A stretch of DNA of 64,000 bases. Source: CAMDMI01 sp044379485 (GTDB lineage: Bacteria; Bacteroidota; Bacteroidia; Cytophagales; Flexibacteraceae). The first letter of the stretch is position 1. The number at the start of each line of letters is the position of its first letter. Of the stretch, positions 9,953 through 19,753 are shown in pieces. Both the position numbers and the translations under genes were made by a program. The notes below the pieces were generated by a model, which saw only the letters and a list, made by a program, of their open reading frames with translations, had not been told where the DNA came from and searched no databases. The stretch covers positions 108,874-172,873 of the forward strand of contig JBIPOE010000001.1 of the NCBI GenBank assembly GCA_044379485.1. Direction: 5' to 3'.

Positions 9953-10494
9953 ATTTCAAAATGGCTTAATTGGTGTTTTAATAAATGTCGTGCTCGTGAA
10001 TATTGGGATTTGGAAGTGCCTTCGCTTATGCCTAATAGTTCACCTATTTCAGTATGGGTATAACCCTCAATGGCAAATAGGTTAAAAACAATTTTTGACC
10101 CTTCCGGTAATTTTTCAAGAAGTGCTAATATCTCCTGAACGCTTAGATTAGAAATGGCATCCGAAAATCCGTCCTGAGCATAATTATTAAGATACAGGTC
10201 ATCCTCAGTGTAATCAATAGGTTTGCGTTTCCTTGAATGATATTGATTTATGGATTCTCTGATAAAAATTCTTTTCATCCAACCTTCGAATGCGCCACCT
10301 TTAAATGTGTCCATCGATTTGAAAACCTTAACAAAGGCCAATTGAAGGACGTCTTCCGCTTCCATTTTGTCATTGGTATAGCGGAGGCAGATACCAAGCA
10401 TTGGGCGGGCAAAACGCTCGTATAAGATCCGTTGGCATTTCGGATCTCTATTGAGGCAGCCCTCTACAATCGTTTGGATATCAATGCTTTTCAA
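9949..10494 (-). CDS. RNA polymerase ECF sigma factor (sigma-70 family)
   Basis: A 181-residue protein with sigma region 2 (about 27-90, LRYTNDKMEAEDVLQLAFVKVF then FEGWMKRIFIRESINQYH) and region 4 (about 123-172, LLEKLPEGSKIVFNLFAIEGYTHTEIGELLGISEG). It has no region 1 or 3, which is the ECF layout. It directs RNA polymerase to a small regulon, often envelope-related. It is the first gene of a two-gene unit with the membrane protein that overlaps it by 4 nt, the likely regulator of its activity. The target promoters cannot be told from this window. Confidence 0.92.
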   Translation of the reverse strand: MKSIDIQTIVEGCLNRDPKCQRILYERFARPMLGICLRYTNDKMEAEDVLQLAFVKVFKSMDTFKGGAFEGWMKRIFIRESINQYHSRKRKPIDYTEDDLYLNNYAQDGFSDAISNLSVQEILALLEKLPEGSKIVFNLFAIEGYTHTEIGELLGISEGTSKSQYSRARHLLKHQLSHFEI

Positions 10495-10525
10495 ATTTTT
10501 ATCCTTTTAAATTAGAAAAATGAAG

Positions 10526-10547
10526 GGTGGATCTTTCCAGATCCACC
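10526..10547 (-). terminator. Hairpin terminator downstream of lipoprotein gene
   Basis: A 9-bp perfect stem (GGTGGATCT / AGATCCACC) with a TTCC loop lies between the lipoprotein gene stop and the sigma-factor start. Read on the minus strand it is followed by a moderately T-rich stretch, so it probably ends transcription of the lipoprotein gene before the sigma operon. Confidence 0.55.
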
Positions 10548-10614
10548 TTTTCACAATCGTTTAATCCTCATAATACCTATTTCATCTTTTTCTTGAACTA
10601 ATAGACCTAAAACT

Positions 10615-11610
10615 TTATTTACTAAATTTTACTTCAACTTTTCCTGTATCCTTTATCCCTGATTTATTTCTAAAAATATAGTGTAGAAAATAAGGTCCGG
10701 TTGCCCCTGCCTGACCACCTTTCTTTTTAATCGAACAAGTATTTTCATCATGCGACCATGTTAAAAGCAAATTAGGGCTCACATAAAAATCGAAAAAACG
10801 CATGTCTATTGTATTTGAACATGATTCAACATGTTTAATAAAATTGTCTCTTCTTGGTGTTTTATGAATTCTGGGATTAAAATGTGTTAAGCGATCATTT
10901 ACCTTAAAAACCTGATTGCAATATGTTTTGTTGGTATCTAATCCGATATTCACTGTCCGTGTTTTGCAGGCGATGGATGGATTAATAGTATCGCAATTTG
11001 AATAAACTATAGATCCAGTTAAAGAGGAAACAACCAAAGGTGAGGCAATTTCAAATGCGATAGAGTCTCCTGAAATGCTACAATTTTTAATCCAACCAGG
11101 ATAAGAATCAATTTTAAGAATACTTTTTGGGCAATACAAATCACCAGACATCAAAGGTATTTTGTAAAAAATTTGCTTGAATTGAAGATTTTGTTTGTAG
11201 GCAAAAACATCTTCTTTGGCGTAAACGGGAATGCAAGGAGGTAAGGGGTTTTTGGTTACATTTAGCCGAATTAGATTTTGTTTACAAAGTTCAGTTCTGC
11301 AAATTTTATAAGTCATTGTATCTATGCCTTCAAAACCCTTATAGGCCATATACCTGAATCTATTATTTCCATCTACCGGTGTAATAGAACCGTGTTTAGG
11401 TGCTAAAAATGAAACATTTACTTCTTGCCTGATATTGTTTGCACCAATAACATCAAATTCTGCAACACCTTCAATGGCATCCATTTCCACCAATTTTAAA
11501 TCATTTATAAGAAAATGATCTGGTTCCGGATTTTCCCTGACTTTATCGCAGGAAAAAACCGAAGCCAGAAGTAGTAGTAAAAGAAGTTGTATGGACTTAA
11601 ATTGATTCAT
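10615..11610 (-). CDS. Lipoprotein with Ig/cadherin-like N-terminal domain
   Basis: A 331-residue protein whose signal peptide ends in a lipobox-like SVFSC, so it should be lipid-anchored. Residues about 40-120 look like a tandem beta-sandwich unit (VSFLAPKHGSITPVDGNNRFRYMAYKGFEGIDTMTYKIC), the pattern found in bacterial VCBS/cadherin-like modules. The remainder is beta-rich with several cysteines and no recognised catalytic motif. It stands alone between a terminator and an intergenic gap, upstream of the ECF sigma gene. The function is unknown. Confidence 0.6.
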   Translation of the reverse strand: MNQFKSIQLLLLLLLASVFSCDKVRENPEPDHFLINDLKLVEMDAIEGVAEFDVIGANNIRQEVNVSFLAPKHGSITPVDGNNRFRYMAYKGFEGIDTMTYKICRTELCKQNLIRLNVTKNPLPPCIPVYAKEDVFAYKQNLQFKQIFYKIPLMSGDLYCPKSILKIDSYPGWIKNCSISGDSIAFEIASPLVVSSLTGSIVYSNCDTINPSIACKTRTVNIGLDTNKTYCNQVFKVNDRLTHFNPRIHKTPRRDNFIKHVESCSNTIDMRFFDFYVSPNLLLTWSHDENTCSIKKKGGQAGATGPYFLHYIFRNKSGIKDTGKVEVKFSK

Positions 11611-11731
11611 CTTTTTTTGAAAATAGTTTTCAAAACTTTAGATATCTGAATGCAAGACAAATGTCAAATGGCTTTGGTTGTAAAAATAAATAATATTTTT
11701 TGATTTTTTTTTATTTCTGAAAATCAGGTCA

Positions 11732-12235
11732 TTAGCTAGTGTGGTCGGCTACAATTAACCATTTTCCTTTCAACTTTCTGAAAAGCAAAGTGAAATAACC
11801 ACCCTTAAATTTCTTATCTACCTTTAAAAGCCATTTTCCAGTAACCATGGCATCAAGTTCCCCAATCAATTCCACATGGATAATGTCAAAATCGAGTTTT
11901 CCCATGGCAACTGAGTCTGCATAGTTTTTTTTGTAATTGGCCATCACCTTATCCCAACCATAAGTTACACCTCGGTTGGAAACAAAACGCAAAGTATCTG
12001 AATTCCAATAACCTGCCATAAATCCATCCAGATTCCCCTTGTTCCAGTCCTCCTGTTGCTTGTGAAGAACGGCTAGAATTTGTTTCTTCTTTTCATGGGC
12101 TGGATTTGGAGCGGGTTTAGCAGTTTCTTTTGGCTTAGGGCTTAGGGGCAACACAACTTTTCCAGTTTGCGCCCAAACTCCAAGGCTGATAAAAATCAAA
12201 AGAAGACTAAGGTTTTTGTGCAACCACCACATCAT
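11732..12235 (-). CDS. Exported DUF4440 / NTF2-like (SnoaL superfamily) protein
   Basis: A 167-residue protein with a signal peptide (cleavage after GVWAQ), a proline-rich spacer, then an NTF2-like fold. That fold begins ILAVLHKQQEDWNKGNLDGFMAGYW and ends with GGYFTLLFRKLKGKWLIVADHTS, the DUF4440 pattern. These domains bind small ligands in a cone-shaped pocket, and some are enzymes. Its start lies 29 nt inside the end of the GH42 gene, so it is translated from the same mRNA. The partner or ligand is unknown. Confidence 0.8.
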   Translation of the reverse strand: MMWWLHKNLSLLLIFISLGVWAQTGKVVLPLSPKPKETAKPAPNPAHEKKKQILAVLHKQQEDWNKGNLDGFMAGYWNSDTLRFVSNRGVTYGWDKVMANYKKNYADSVAMGKLDFDIIHVELIGELDAMVTGKWLLKVDKKFKGGYFTLLFRKLKGKWLIVADHTS

Positions 12236-14291
12236 AAGGGCTCAAAGTAACAGCATCGGCAGCAATTTTTCGTCCATTTAGTAAATTTATTGCAGATGAA
12301 ATTCCTTTTACCGTTACTATTTTGGTTTCGTTGCTTAGGTTGACAAGGATAAGGCCCTTTTCGCCTCTTGGGCAAACAATTACGCCATCACCACCCGTCG
12401 CTTCAGGTTCAATTCCAAATTCAGCAGCAGCGGTTTTATATAAATATTGAATGGCCTCTTTTCCTGGGTCCGTTCCAAAGACAATTACTTTTCCTTTGCC
12501 GACTTTGGTTTCTGCAATGGCTGCTTTTCCCTTCATCCAGCCTGATTGGTATGTGGCCAGAATTTTTCCTTTTGGGGCGGAAAGCGATTCGGTCCAAAGT
12601 CCACATACAGGTTTTTTGCCTGATTGAAAGCCTGTTATATCCAATTCAATCGGAATTAATGGGTCAACAGGAATAGAACTTATTGGATTTCTTTCCAGAA
12701 TTTCGATTCCGGTCCAATCTTCCAAATCTCCTGTTGCATGGTTTGTAAATGAAGCCCATTCCTGATTTCTGTAGCCAGTCATCGGTCCTAAAATAGCGGT
12801 TCCACCATTTTCAACCCAGGCTTTCATCTTTTTCCTGAAATCCTCAGAAGCGTAAGGCAATAAAGGCACAATCACCAATTTGTATGGACTTAAATCCTGA
12901 GAAGGATAAATGACATCTCTATGTAAATAACTGTCCGTTAATGGGATATAAAATCGTTTGCTCCAGTCCTGGTAATATTTCAAATCACCCACATAAGGCT
13001 CAGATTCCAAGCCATTTTGGGCTCTGTGGCTGTAAACTATGGCAGTTTTGGCTTGTTTGACTGGATTATTTACTTGAAAATCAGAAGTTTTTTTCAACTC
13101 CTCTCCAATTTGCTTCAGCATTTGATAATTGGCAAATGGTTTTCCCCAGGAAGATAATACGGCTCCATGAACCATTTCCTGTCCTGCTTTTTGCTGTTGC
13201 CATAGCCAATACATACCTCCCTGGCCACCCAGTGCATAATTGAGCCACATAAAAGCCCGTTCACTGCCGATAGGCTCATGATTGTACCAGGTTCGGTCGC
13301 CGCCGCTGTAGCCAGGTGTGGTTTCAAAAAGCCAATGGTAACCTTTTTTCATTCCCCGCATTCTATCATAGTTTGATGATACCAAATCATATCCCCTGTA
13401 ACCGTGGTAACAATTTACAGCCATAAAGTCGCAGGTACTCATTACCGTTTCATAATCAACGGGTTGTCCTGGCATAGAATCGTGTGTAACCGGTTGTTTT
13501 GTGTATTTATGAATTGCTGCTTCCTGCAGTTTTTCAAATTCTTCTATTTGGAGATTACAAAACTTTTTCCATGCGAAATACAGCGAAGGGTGGTGCCAAA
13601 CTGTTACCTCTCCACCATCCTTTTTGGTATATCTGGGCATCGGAATCTGGCCAAAACTCGAATATGTCTGGCTCCAAAGCATGGTGTTCCAAAGCGAATT
13701 TAAATTTTCTATTGTGCCATATTCTTTTTGCAACCATTGGTGCCAAAGTAATTCTGTTTCAAGGCTATAATCAAAAGTTAATGTGAATTCATTGTCGGTT
13801 TGCCAGCCTATAACACCTGGTTTTGAACCAAATTCTTTGGCCATTGCTTCAATAATTTCAATCGATTTTTGCCGGTAAACTTTGGATGCATAATTGCAAT
13901 CCCTCCTTGCACCGTGCACTTTTTTTTCCCCAGAAGAAGTAGTCAATAGCATTTCCGGATATTTTTCCAGCATCCAGGCAGGTGGAGTTGCGGTAGGTGT
14001 GCCTAAAATCACATCAATTCCATTTGCTTTCAGCTTTTCGATTACCCTGTGTAACCATTTCCAATTGTATTGTTTTTCCTTTGGTTCCATGGTGCTCCAG
14101 GCAAATTCACCTATGCGCATCACGTTCATATTCAGGTCTTTCATATACCTGATGTCTCTATCTATCTGGCTGCTATCCCAGGCTTCAGGATAATAGGCTG
14201 CGCCATAATAGATTTTTTTTGCGCCGATGAATTGGGCGTTCACTGTTCCTAAAATAATATTTAGAAATAGGATTAAGGATACTTTTTTCAA
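12207..14291 (-). CDS. Exported GH42 family beta-galactosidase
   Basis: The 694-residue product has a signal peptide (ending near VNAQ). A GH42 TIM barrel starts YYGAAYYPEAWDSSQIDRDI. The acid/base glutamate is in WQTDNEF (E168) and the nucleophile in WLFETTPG (E323). A trimerisation/flavodoxin-like domain follows (about 400-600) with a small beta domain at the end. Family members hydrolyse terminal beta-galactosides, mostly in plant or microbial oligosaccharides. Here the enzyme is predicted to be periplasmic. It overlaps the DUF4440 gene and lies downstream of a DUF4861 gene, a sugar-degradation-like setting. Confidence 0.92.
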   Translation of the reverse strand: MKKVSLILFLNIILGTVNAQFIGAKKIYYGAAYYPEAWDSSQIDRDIRYMKDLNMNVMRIGEFAWSTMEPKEKQYNWKWLHRVIEKLKANGIDVILGTPTATPPAWMLEKYPEMLLTTSSGEKKVHGARRDCNYASKVYRQKSIEIIEAMAKEFGSKPGVIGWQTDNEFTLTFDYSLETELLWHQWLQKEYGTIENLNSLWNTMLWSQTYSSFGQIPMPRYTKKDGGEVTVWHHPSLYFAWKKFCNLQIEEFEKLQEAAIHKYTKQPVTHDSMPGQPVDYETVMSTCDFMAVNCYHGYRGYDLVSSNYDRMRGMKKGYHWLFETTPGYSGGDRTWYNHEPIGSERAFMWLNYALGGQGGMYWLWQQQKAGQEMVHGAVLSSWGKPFANYQMLKQIGEELKKTSDFQVNNPVKQAKTAIVYSHRAQNGLESEPYVGDLKYYQDWSKRFYIPLTDSYLHRDVIYPSQDLSPYKLVIVPLLPYASEDFRKKMKAWVENGGTAILGPMTGYRNQEWASFTNHATGDLEDWTGIEILERNPISSIPVDPLIPIELDITGFQSGKKPVCGLWTESLSAPKGKILATYQSGWMKGKAAIAETKVGKGKVIVFGTDPGKEAIQYLYKTAAAEFGIEPEATGGDGVIVCPRGEKGLILVNLSNETKIVTVKGISSAINLLNGRKIAADAVTLSPYDVVVAQKP

Positions 14292-14392
14292 ACGTTTTGG
14301 TATAAAAATTAACTATGTAAGGTGTTGGCCCCTGCCAAAAGATTCAATTAAACTTCTTGAATGAAGGTGTAAAATAAGTTCTAATGATAAAT

Positions 14393-14569
14393 TCATTTTG
14401 AGAGCTTGTCCAACAAGACTTTATCTTCCTCAAAAATCCTGTTTATTAATTCCGATTCGGATTCTTTTTCAAATCTTTTTTTAAGAAACGGGATTACGTT
14501 TTCTATTTCCGATTCAGGTAGATTATCAATAAACTGATTCAGCAATTCTTTCAATTGCGCTTTTGACAT
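14393..14569 (-). CDS. Small acidic/helical protein of 58 aa
   Basis: An ATG-started frame of 58 codons reads MSKAQLKELLNQFIDNLPES and continues as charged amphipathic helix with no hydrophobic segment. It sits 27 nt after the DUF4861 stop on the same strand and about 100 nt before the GH42 start, so it is probably in the same transcript. It looks like a small antitoxin-type or adaptor helix protein, but no family is recognised and no toxin gene is next to it. Confidence 0.45.
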   Translation of the reverse strand: MSKAQLKELLNQFIDNLPESEIENVIPFLKKRFEKESESELINRIFEEDKVLLDKLSK

Positions 14570-14596
14570 AACAAAAATTTATTTAAACAAAACTAC

Positions 14597-15850
14597 CTAT
14601 TTCTTGCCAATCAACAAAGGATACTCCTTTCGGTCAGCTTCTTCCTGAATGATGTCAAGGAAGTATTTGGTGTTGGCAAACTTGATTTCACTTTTTTCCC
14701 AACCTGCAAAAAACAGGTAATCAACTGGCTGGCCACTTCGGATTTTTAATTTTGCGTACCAGGTATGGCTTACTGTATCTTTTTTTGGAAATGGGACAAT
14801 CTTTGGTGCTTCTCCATATCCATTGAAAATTTTGGATGAAAACAAAAGTCCCATACCAAGCATATCGTCATTTTCGCTTTGCCTGCCATGTGAAGCCAGA
14901 GAGGTAAATGCAAGATTATTGGTGTGATACAAAGCCTTACCTTGGTTTTTTATATTGACTATCCCTACAGCAATTTCCTTATCACCTGTAAATCCAGTAA
15001 TTGTAACCTCATTTTTGTAATAATATTTTCCAGCCCAGATTGATATCCTCTGTTTTACATTGTGATTAATTCCAGCCACATTCCAGTTTTCATAAACCAA
15101 TTCTATCATAGAACGGACTGGGCCATTGGCTATTTGCCTGAAAGATGCAGACAACGTTTGTTGCATTGGAATCGGTAAGCCTTTGTCCATCAATGCAAAA
15201 GCACCGGCTCCAAGCGAGGCACCAACTTTTAGAATATCCATTCCCCATGGACACATTTTATGATAATCCCGGTATGAACCGTCCACAGAATCCATGACCA
15301 TTTTAGAAGTTGTTTTTCCAAAAATATCCATCCCGTTTCTTGAATCGAAGTAGTTTCTGAATCCCACTTTGTCGTTTTCCCAACCCGGGCCTTCCATCTG
15401 ATATCTGGGAGGTTGTTGCTGTGGAGTCCACCAATCGGGTCTGTTTTCGGATGTTACCGGATTGTATTTTCCATCTCTGTTTTCAGAAACTCCAAACCAG
15501 GCCTGGGTTCTTTTTGGATAGGTGCTTGCTTTTTCCTGATCTACCCATTTCACTTTTACTTCAGCTTTGCTATTACGTTCAATATCAACCTCAAAGGCCA
15601 GTTCATCCCAATTCCCATCACCATTAATATCATCTAGTTGTGAAGGAATTTCTTTTCCATTGATGGTTAAAATAATGGCTTTTTTGGAAGAAGGAATTTC
15701 AACAAAGGCAGAAAGTGCTTCTTTTGAAATAACCATTGGGTCTTCGATCCTGCTAACTCCGGAAGAATTGGTGATGACAAATTTTCCAGATTGGGCAAAA
15801 GTCTTTACTCCTGAAAAGAGGAGAATACAAATTAAAATGCTGTTTTTCAT
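14597..15850 (-). CDS. Exported DUF4861 family protein
   Basis: About 417 residues when started at MKNSILICILLFSG. An earlier ATG would add ten residues in front of a good signal peptide and overlap the PKS gene. The body carries the DUF4861 hallmarks: GWENDKVGFRNYFDSRNGMDIFGK, the GSYRDYHKMCPWGMDILKVGASLGAG segment, and a beta-sandwich continuation. The family occurs in polysaccharide-use loci of Bacteroidota beside glycoside hydrolases, and its activity is not established to my knowledge. It begins 4 nt after the PKS stop. Confidence 0.85.
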   Translation of the reverse strand: MKNSILICILLFSGVKTFAQSGKFVITNSSGVSRIEDPMVISKEALSAFVEIPSSKKAIILTINGKEIPSQLDDINGDGNWDELAFEVDIERNSKAEVKVKWVDQEKASTYPKRTQAWFGVSENRDGKYNPVTSENRPDWWTPQQQPPRYQMEGPGWENDKVGFRNYFDSRNGMDIFGKTTSKMVMDSVDGSYRDYHKMCPWGMDILKVGASLGAGAFALMDKGLPIPMQQTLSASFRQIANGPVRSMIELVYENWNVAGINHNVKQRISIWAGKYYYKNEVTITGFTGDKEIAVGIVNIKNQGKALYHTNNLAFTSLASHGRQSENDDMLGMGLLFSSKIFNGYGEAPKIVPFPKKDTVSHTWYAKLKIRSGQPVDYLFFAGWEKSEIKFANTKYFLDIIQEEADRKEYPLLIGKK

Positions 15851-15854
15851 TTGG

Positions 15855-16940
15855 TTAATACACAAAGCTTGCAGATTCAATGGTCAATCCTGGTCCTATT
15901 CCCATTAAAACTCCGGATTGATTTTCAGGATTTGGATTGGATAAAAGAAACTGCTCAAGTGCAAATAAAACAGATGCGGATGAAACATTGCCAACTCTCT
16001 CCAAAGCTTTACGGGAATATTGGGTTTCTGAATGATGTAAACCCAAAACTTCCTGCACTTTATCTAGAATTCGTTTGCCGCCAGGATGAATGATCCAATT
16101 CTTTATTTTTTCGATTTCTAAACCCGAGACCTTAAATAATTTATCCAAAGCGTGTTGAATGGAGGTTTCCACGCTATTTGGTAATTCCTGGGTAAGTTTC
16201 ATTTCAAAGCCCGTTTCCCCTAAACTCCAGGCCATATCGTCTGCGGCAAAGTGAAAATAAGCCTGACTTTGATGGCTGATTTCAATAGATTTTTCTTCCA
16301 GTTTTTGAGAAGAAACGATTACTACGGCGGCTCCATCTCCAAAAATTGCATTTGCTAAAATGTGGTCAATATCCCATTTCGGTTGAAAATGAAGTGTGCA
16401 AAGTTCAATACAAACGATTAAAACTTTTGCCTTTGGGTCTGATTCTGCTATTGCTTTTGCATATCGTAAGGCATGAAAAAAACCGTGGCAGCCTAAAAAA
16501 TTAAAAGCTGTTGCCTGAATATTTTTCGAAAATTTAAATTGATGAACCAACTCAACTTCCATTCCTGGTGCCAATTGGCCGGTACAAGAAACCCAGGCTA
16601 CATGTGTGATTTCCTGAATGTTGCTTTTGTTTGCCTCAAGTTTTGATTGAATGGTTTTGACTAAATCGAATGCGAGAACTTTTGCTTCTTTGGCATAGGT
16701 TTGCATGCGAACCGATGTGGCTGGTGCAGGCGTTTGCTTGAAGAAATCACCATTTCCTTCCTTAAAATCTGGTAAAACAGAAAACCTGGTCTGAATTCCA
16801 GAATGCTGATAAACGGACAAAACCGACCTTCTTATCCAGGTATCGTCTGGCGCATGGCCAAGCATGAAATCCTGAATTTCATTTTGAGGATATGCATATT
16901 GGGCCGTTTTGGTGGTGAGAAAAGATAGAAATGCAGGCAT
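15855..16940 (-). CDS. Type III polyketide synthase (chalcone/stilbene synthase-like)
   Basis: The 361-residue thiolase-fold enzyme has the catalytic triad of type III PKSs: C151 in NFLGCHGFFHALR, H285 in NWIIHPGGKRI and N318 in RVGNVSSASVLFAL. Such homodimers load an acyl-CoA on the cysteine, extend it with malonyl-CoA and cyclise the chain to resorcinols, pyrones or phloroglucinols. The product is unknown. Unusually, no methyltransferase or oxidase typical of type III PKS clusters follows. The next genes are carbohydrate-related. A TACATTTG box lies 37 nt upstream of the ATG. Confidence 0.9.
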   Translation of the reverse strand: MPAFLSFLTTKTAQYAYPQNEIQDFMLGHAPDDTWIRRSVLSVYQHSGIQTRFSVLPDFKEGNGDFFKQTPAPATSVRMQTYAKEAKVLAFDLVKTIQSKLEANKSNIQEITHVAWVSCTGQLAPGMEVELVHQFKFSKNIQATAFNFLGCHGFFHALRYAKAIAESDPKAKVLIVCIELCTLHFQPKWDIDHILANAIFGDGAAVVIVSSQKLEEKSIEISHQSQAYFHFAADDMAWSLGETGFEMKLTQELPNSVETSIQHALDKLFKVSGLEIEKIKNWIIHPGGKRILDKVQEVLGLHHSETQYSRKALERVGNVSSASVLFALEQFLLSNPNPENQSGVLMGIGPGLTIESASFVY

Positions 16941-16976
16941 AAGGTTGAGACTCAGATTTTATAGAAACCTGACGGC

Positions 16977-16984
16977 CAAATGTA
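16977..16984 (-). promoter_or_regulatory. Candidate Bacteroidota -7 box (TACATTTG) for the PKS gene
   Basis: On the minus strand TACATTTG fits the TAnnTTTG consensus of the primary Bacteroidota sigma factor and lies a plausible distance before the PKS start. A convincing -33 TTTG is not visible. Confidence 0.4.
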
Positions 16985-17182
16985 GAAAATAAAGCTGCTA
17001 AAAGTCTTTTTGTTTAAAAGTTTAAATTTTTATTTTTCTTATTTTTAAAGCATAAGAGATACGATTACGTTTGTTTTCATTTTAATTTTTTTTAAGTTTA
17101 AAACTAGTTTTTTGAATCCTATAAAAGATGAGTCAACTATATTTTATTTGCTCAAAATATTATAAAAACCTCTAAACGAATT

Positions 17183-19714
17183 ATGAAAATGGTAACCGAA
17201 ATCAACCCACAGTTTCAACTGGCCAATGATTTTGTGGTTTCTTCCCATCGCTGCATTTTTCTCACGGGAAAAGCTGGAACTGGAAAAACTACTTTTTTAA
17301 GGCATATAAAAGCCCAAAATGTGAAAGAGGCAGCTATTGTGGCGCCAACAGGTGTGGCAGCCATCAATGCCGGAGGCACAACGATTCACTCTTTTTTTCA
17401 ATTGCCATTAATTCCATATATTCCTGAAAATGTGGAATTTGTGGGGGATGCAGGAGAGGCATTTCATACCAAAAAGAGTTTATTGGCTCAAATACGGGTA
17501 CAAAAAGATCGAAGAGCAGTTTTTCAAAATCTGGAGCTTTTGGTAATTGATGAAATCAGTATGGTTCGGGCGGATGTTTTGGATCAGATTGATGTGATTT
17601 TGAGGCATTTCCGGCATAACCAGGCTGTTCCATTTGGAGGTGTGCAGGTTTTAATGATTGGGGATATGTTTCAATTGCCACCAGTTGTTCCGAATAGAGA
17701 ATGGGATTTGCTAAGGAAATATTATCAAAGTCCTTTCTTTTTTCACAGCAAAGTTTTGACTGATGAAAAACCAATTCACATTGCTTTTGATAAGATTTAC
17801 AGACAGAAGGACCAATCTTTCGTGGATTTGCTCAATGCAATTCGGGAAAACAAATTGACGCCTGATCTTGAAAAGGTTTTGGATACCCGATATGATCCAG
17901 GTTTTGAACCAAAATCTACCGATGGATATGTAACTTTAACCACCCACAATAGCCAGGCAGATGAAATAAATGAACGGGAATTGGAGAAAATTCCGGGAAA
18001 AGGGCTCATTTCAAATGCGGAAATATCGGGTGAATTTCCATCAAAGATGTTCCCATGTGAGGCTGAAATGAAGCTTAAAATTGGTGCTCAGGTCATGTTT
18101 ATAAAAAATGATCCTGAAAAGCCAAGCCGTTTTTACAATGGGAAAATGGGTATAATAAAACATTTGAATGAGGATGTTGTAACCATTAAATGTGAAGGAG
18201 ATTCGAATGACATTTTATTAAGAACTTATAAATGGTCTAACATTAAATATGTGACCAATGAAGCGACAAAGGCCATAGAGGAGGAAGAAATTGGTTCGTT
18301 TACGCAGTTTCCTTTGCGCCTGGCCTGGGCCATAACGATTCATAAAAGCCAGGGATTAACCTTTGAAAAAGCTGTTATTGATGCGGGAGAAGCATTTTCA
18401 GCAGGGCAAGTCTATGTGGCTTTGAGCCGATGCACATCTCTTGAGGGTTTGGTTTTAAAAAGTAAAATCAAGCCAGGAAGTTTGTTTACCAATCGGGAAA
18501 TTTCCAGTTTTTCTGAAACCAAACATTCAGAAGAAACGCTTCATTCAGATCTTGAAAAGGCCAAACGGGATTTTCAATTGCAAACCTTAAACGGAATTTT
18601 TGATTGTAGAAACCTAATTCGCATCGGTTCAAATTTAATAGCAAAAGTAAATGAAAACTTAGGCTCTTTCAACCAGGACTTGTTGCAATATGTGAAAGAT
18701 ATTGAAAGCCAATTGGTTGATTTAGAAAAGATTGCAGTTAAATTTAAGGAAAGAGAATTTGCCCCGATTCTTATTTCAGGAGTATCGCCCGAGGAATCAC
18801 CAGAGATTTTAGGTAGGATTCAAAAAGCAGCAGTCTATTTCTCAGGCCAGATTCAACCGATTATTGAAAAAATAAAAGTTTGCCCAGCCGAAACCGACAA
18901 TAAATCGCTTTCGAAAGAGTTTGATAAAAACTTAACGGAGCTCTTTACAAGAAGTCAATATGCAGATTTTATTTTTCAAAGTCTTCATAATGAATCATTT
19001 TCAATTTCAAACTTCCAGAAAAATAAAGTTAAATTCATTCCTCCATATTTTGAATTTAAAAGCTATTCAGCTGGAAATAATGAAAACCAAACAAAGGTTG
19101 ATAAAGGCCACAACGATCTCTACAGAGAACTAAAAGCCTGGCGGGATGCCAAAACTGAGGAACTAGGAGTGCCGGTTTACATGGTTTTTAGTACCAATAC
19201 GCTTAAAGATATTGCAAAATTTCTACCCCAATCAGAATCTGAACTTTTACAAATCAGTGGCTTTGGCAAAGCAAAAATGAAGCAGTTTGGAAAAGAAGTT
19301 TTGGAAATCATTCATGAATATTGTGAAGATAATGACCTGACAAGCCAAATGGAAATTCTGCCAGGTAAAACGGCAAAAAAGTCTGAACCAAAAGCATCAA
19401 AAGATTCAAAAGAAAATACAAAGGCTCTTAGTTTTCAATATTTTAAGGAGGGTAAATCAATAAGTGAAATTGCTGAATTGAGAAGTTTTTCACCTTCAAC
19501 TATTGAGGGGCATTTGGCCTATTTTGTAAAAACCGGTGAAATTGGCTTAAATGAACTCGTGTCTCAGGAAAAAATACATGCAATATTACCTTTGGTGCAG
19601 GCAAATTTGCTTTTTGGTCCCATCAAAACGCAATTGGGAGATGATATTTCATTTGGTGAAATCAGATTGGTAGCAAGCTGGTGGGCCAAGGAGAATGAAC
19701 AGCAAGAAGGTTGA
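17183..19714 (+). CDS. PIF1/RecD2-like superfamily I helicase with HRDC and C-terminal HTH domains
   Basis: An 843-residue protein. The helicase part (about 1-440) has Walker A GKAGTGKTTF (29-38), Walker B LLVIDEISMVRADVL, the motif GDMFQLPPV, and a late ITIHKSQGLTFEKAVID / QVYVALSRCTSLEGL pair, all PIF1/RecD-like. A middle helical region follows, then an HRDC domain (about 650-715, ELKAWRDAKTEELGVPVYMV) and a winged-helix segment (about 750-800, SISEIAELRSFSPSTIEGHL). The protein is a cytoplasmic DNA helicase for repair or for secondary structures. The RNA ligase gene follows after 39 nt. Confidence 0.88.
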   Translation: MKMVTEINPQFQLANDFVVSSHRCIFLTGKAGTGKTTFLRHIKAQNVKEAAIVAPTGVAAINAGGTTIHSFFQLPLIPYIPENVEFVGDAGEAFHTKKSLLAQIRVQKDRRAVFQNLELLVIDEISMVRADVLDQIDVILRHFRHNQAVPFGGVQVLMIGDMFQLPPVVPNREWDLLRKYYQSPFFFHSKVLTDEKPIHIAFDKIYRQKDQSFVDLLNAIRENKLTPDLEKVLDTRYDPGFEPKSTDGYVTLTTHNSQADEINERELEKIPGKGLISNAEISGEFPSKMFPCEAEMKLKIGAQVMFIKNDPEKPSRFYNGKMGIIKHLNEDVVTIKCEGDSNDILLRTYKWSNIKYVTNEATKAIEEEEIGSFTQFPLRLAWAITIHKSQGLTFEKAVIDAGEAFSAGQVYVALSRCTSLEGLVLKSKIKPGSLFTNREISSFSETKHSEETLHSDLEKAKRDFQLQTLNGIFDCRNLIRIGSNLIAKVNENLGSFNQDLLQYVKDIESQLVDLEKIAVKFKEREFAPILISGVSPEESPEILGRIQKAAVYFSGQIQPIIEKIKVCPAETDNKSLSKEFDKNLTELFTRSQYADFIFQSLHNESFSISNFQKNKVKFIPPYFEFKSYSAGNNENQTKVDKGHNDLYRELKAWRDAKTEELGVPVYMVFSTNTLKDIAKFLPQSESELLQISGFGKAKMKQFGKEVLEIIHEYCEDNDLTSQMEILPGKTAKKSEPKASKDSKENTKALSFQYFKEGKSISEIAELRSFSPSTIEGHLAYFVKTGEIGLNELVSQEKIHAILPLVQANLLFGPIKTQLGDDISFGEIRLVASWWAKENEQQEG

Positions 19715-19753
19715 TTTTAAATACATTAGGGAATTTTTAAATCCTTAAAAATC

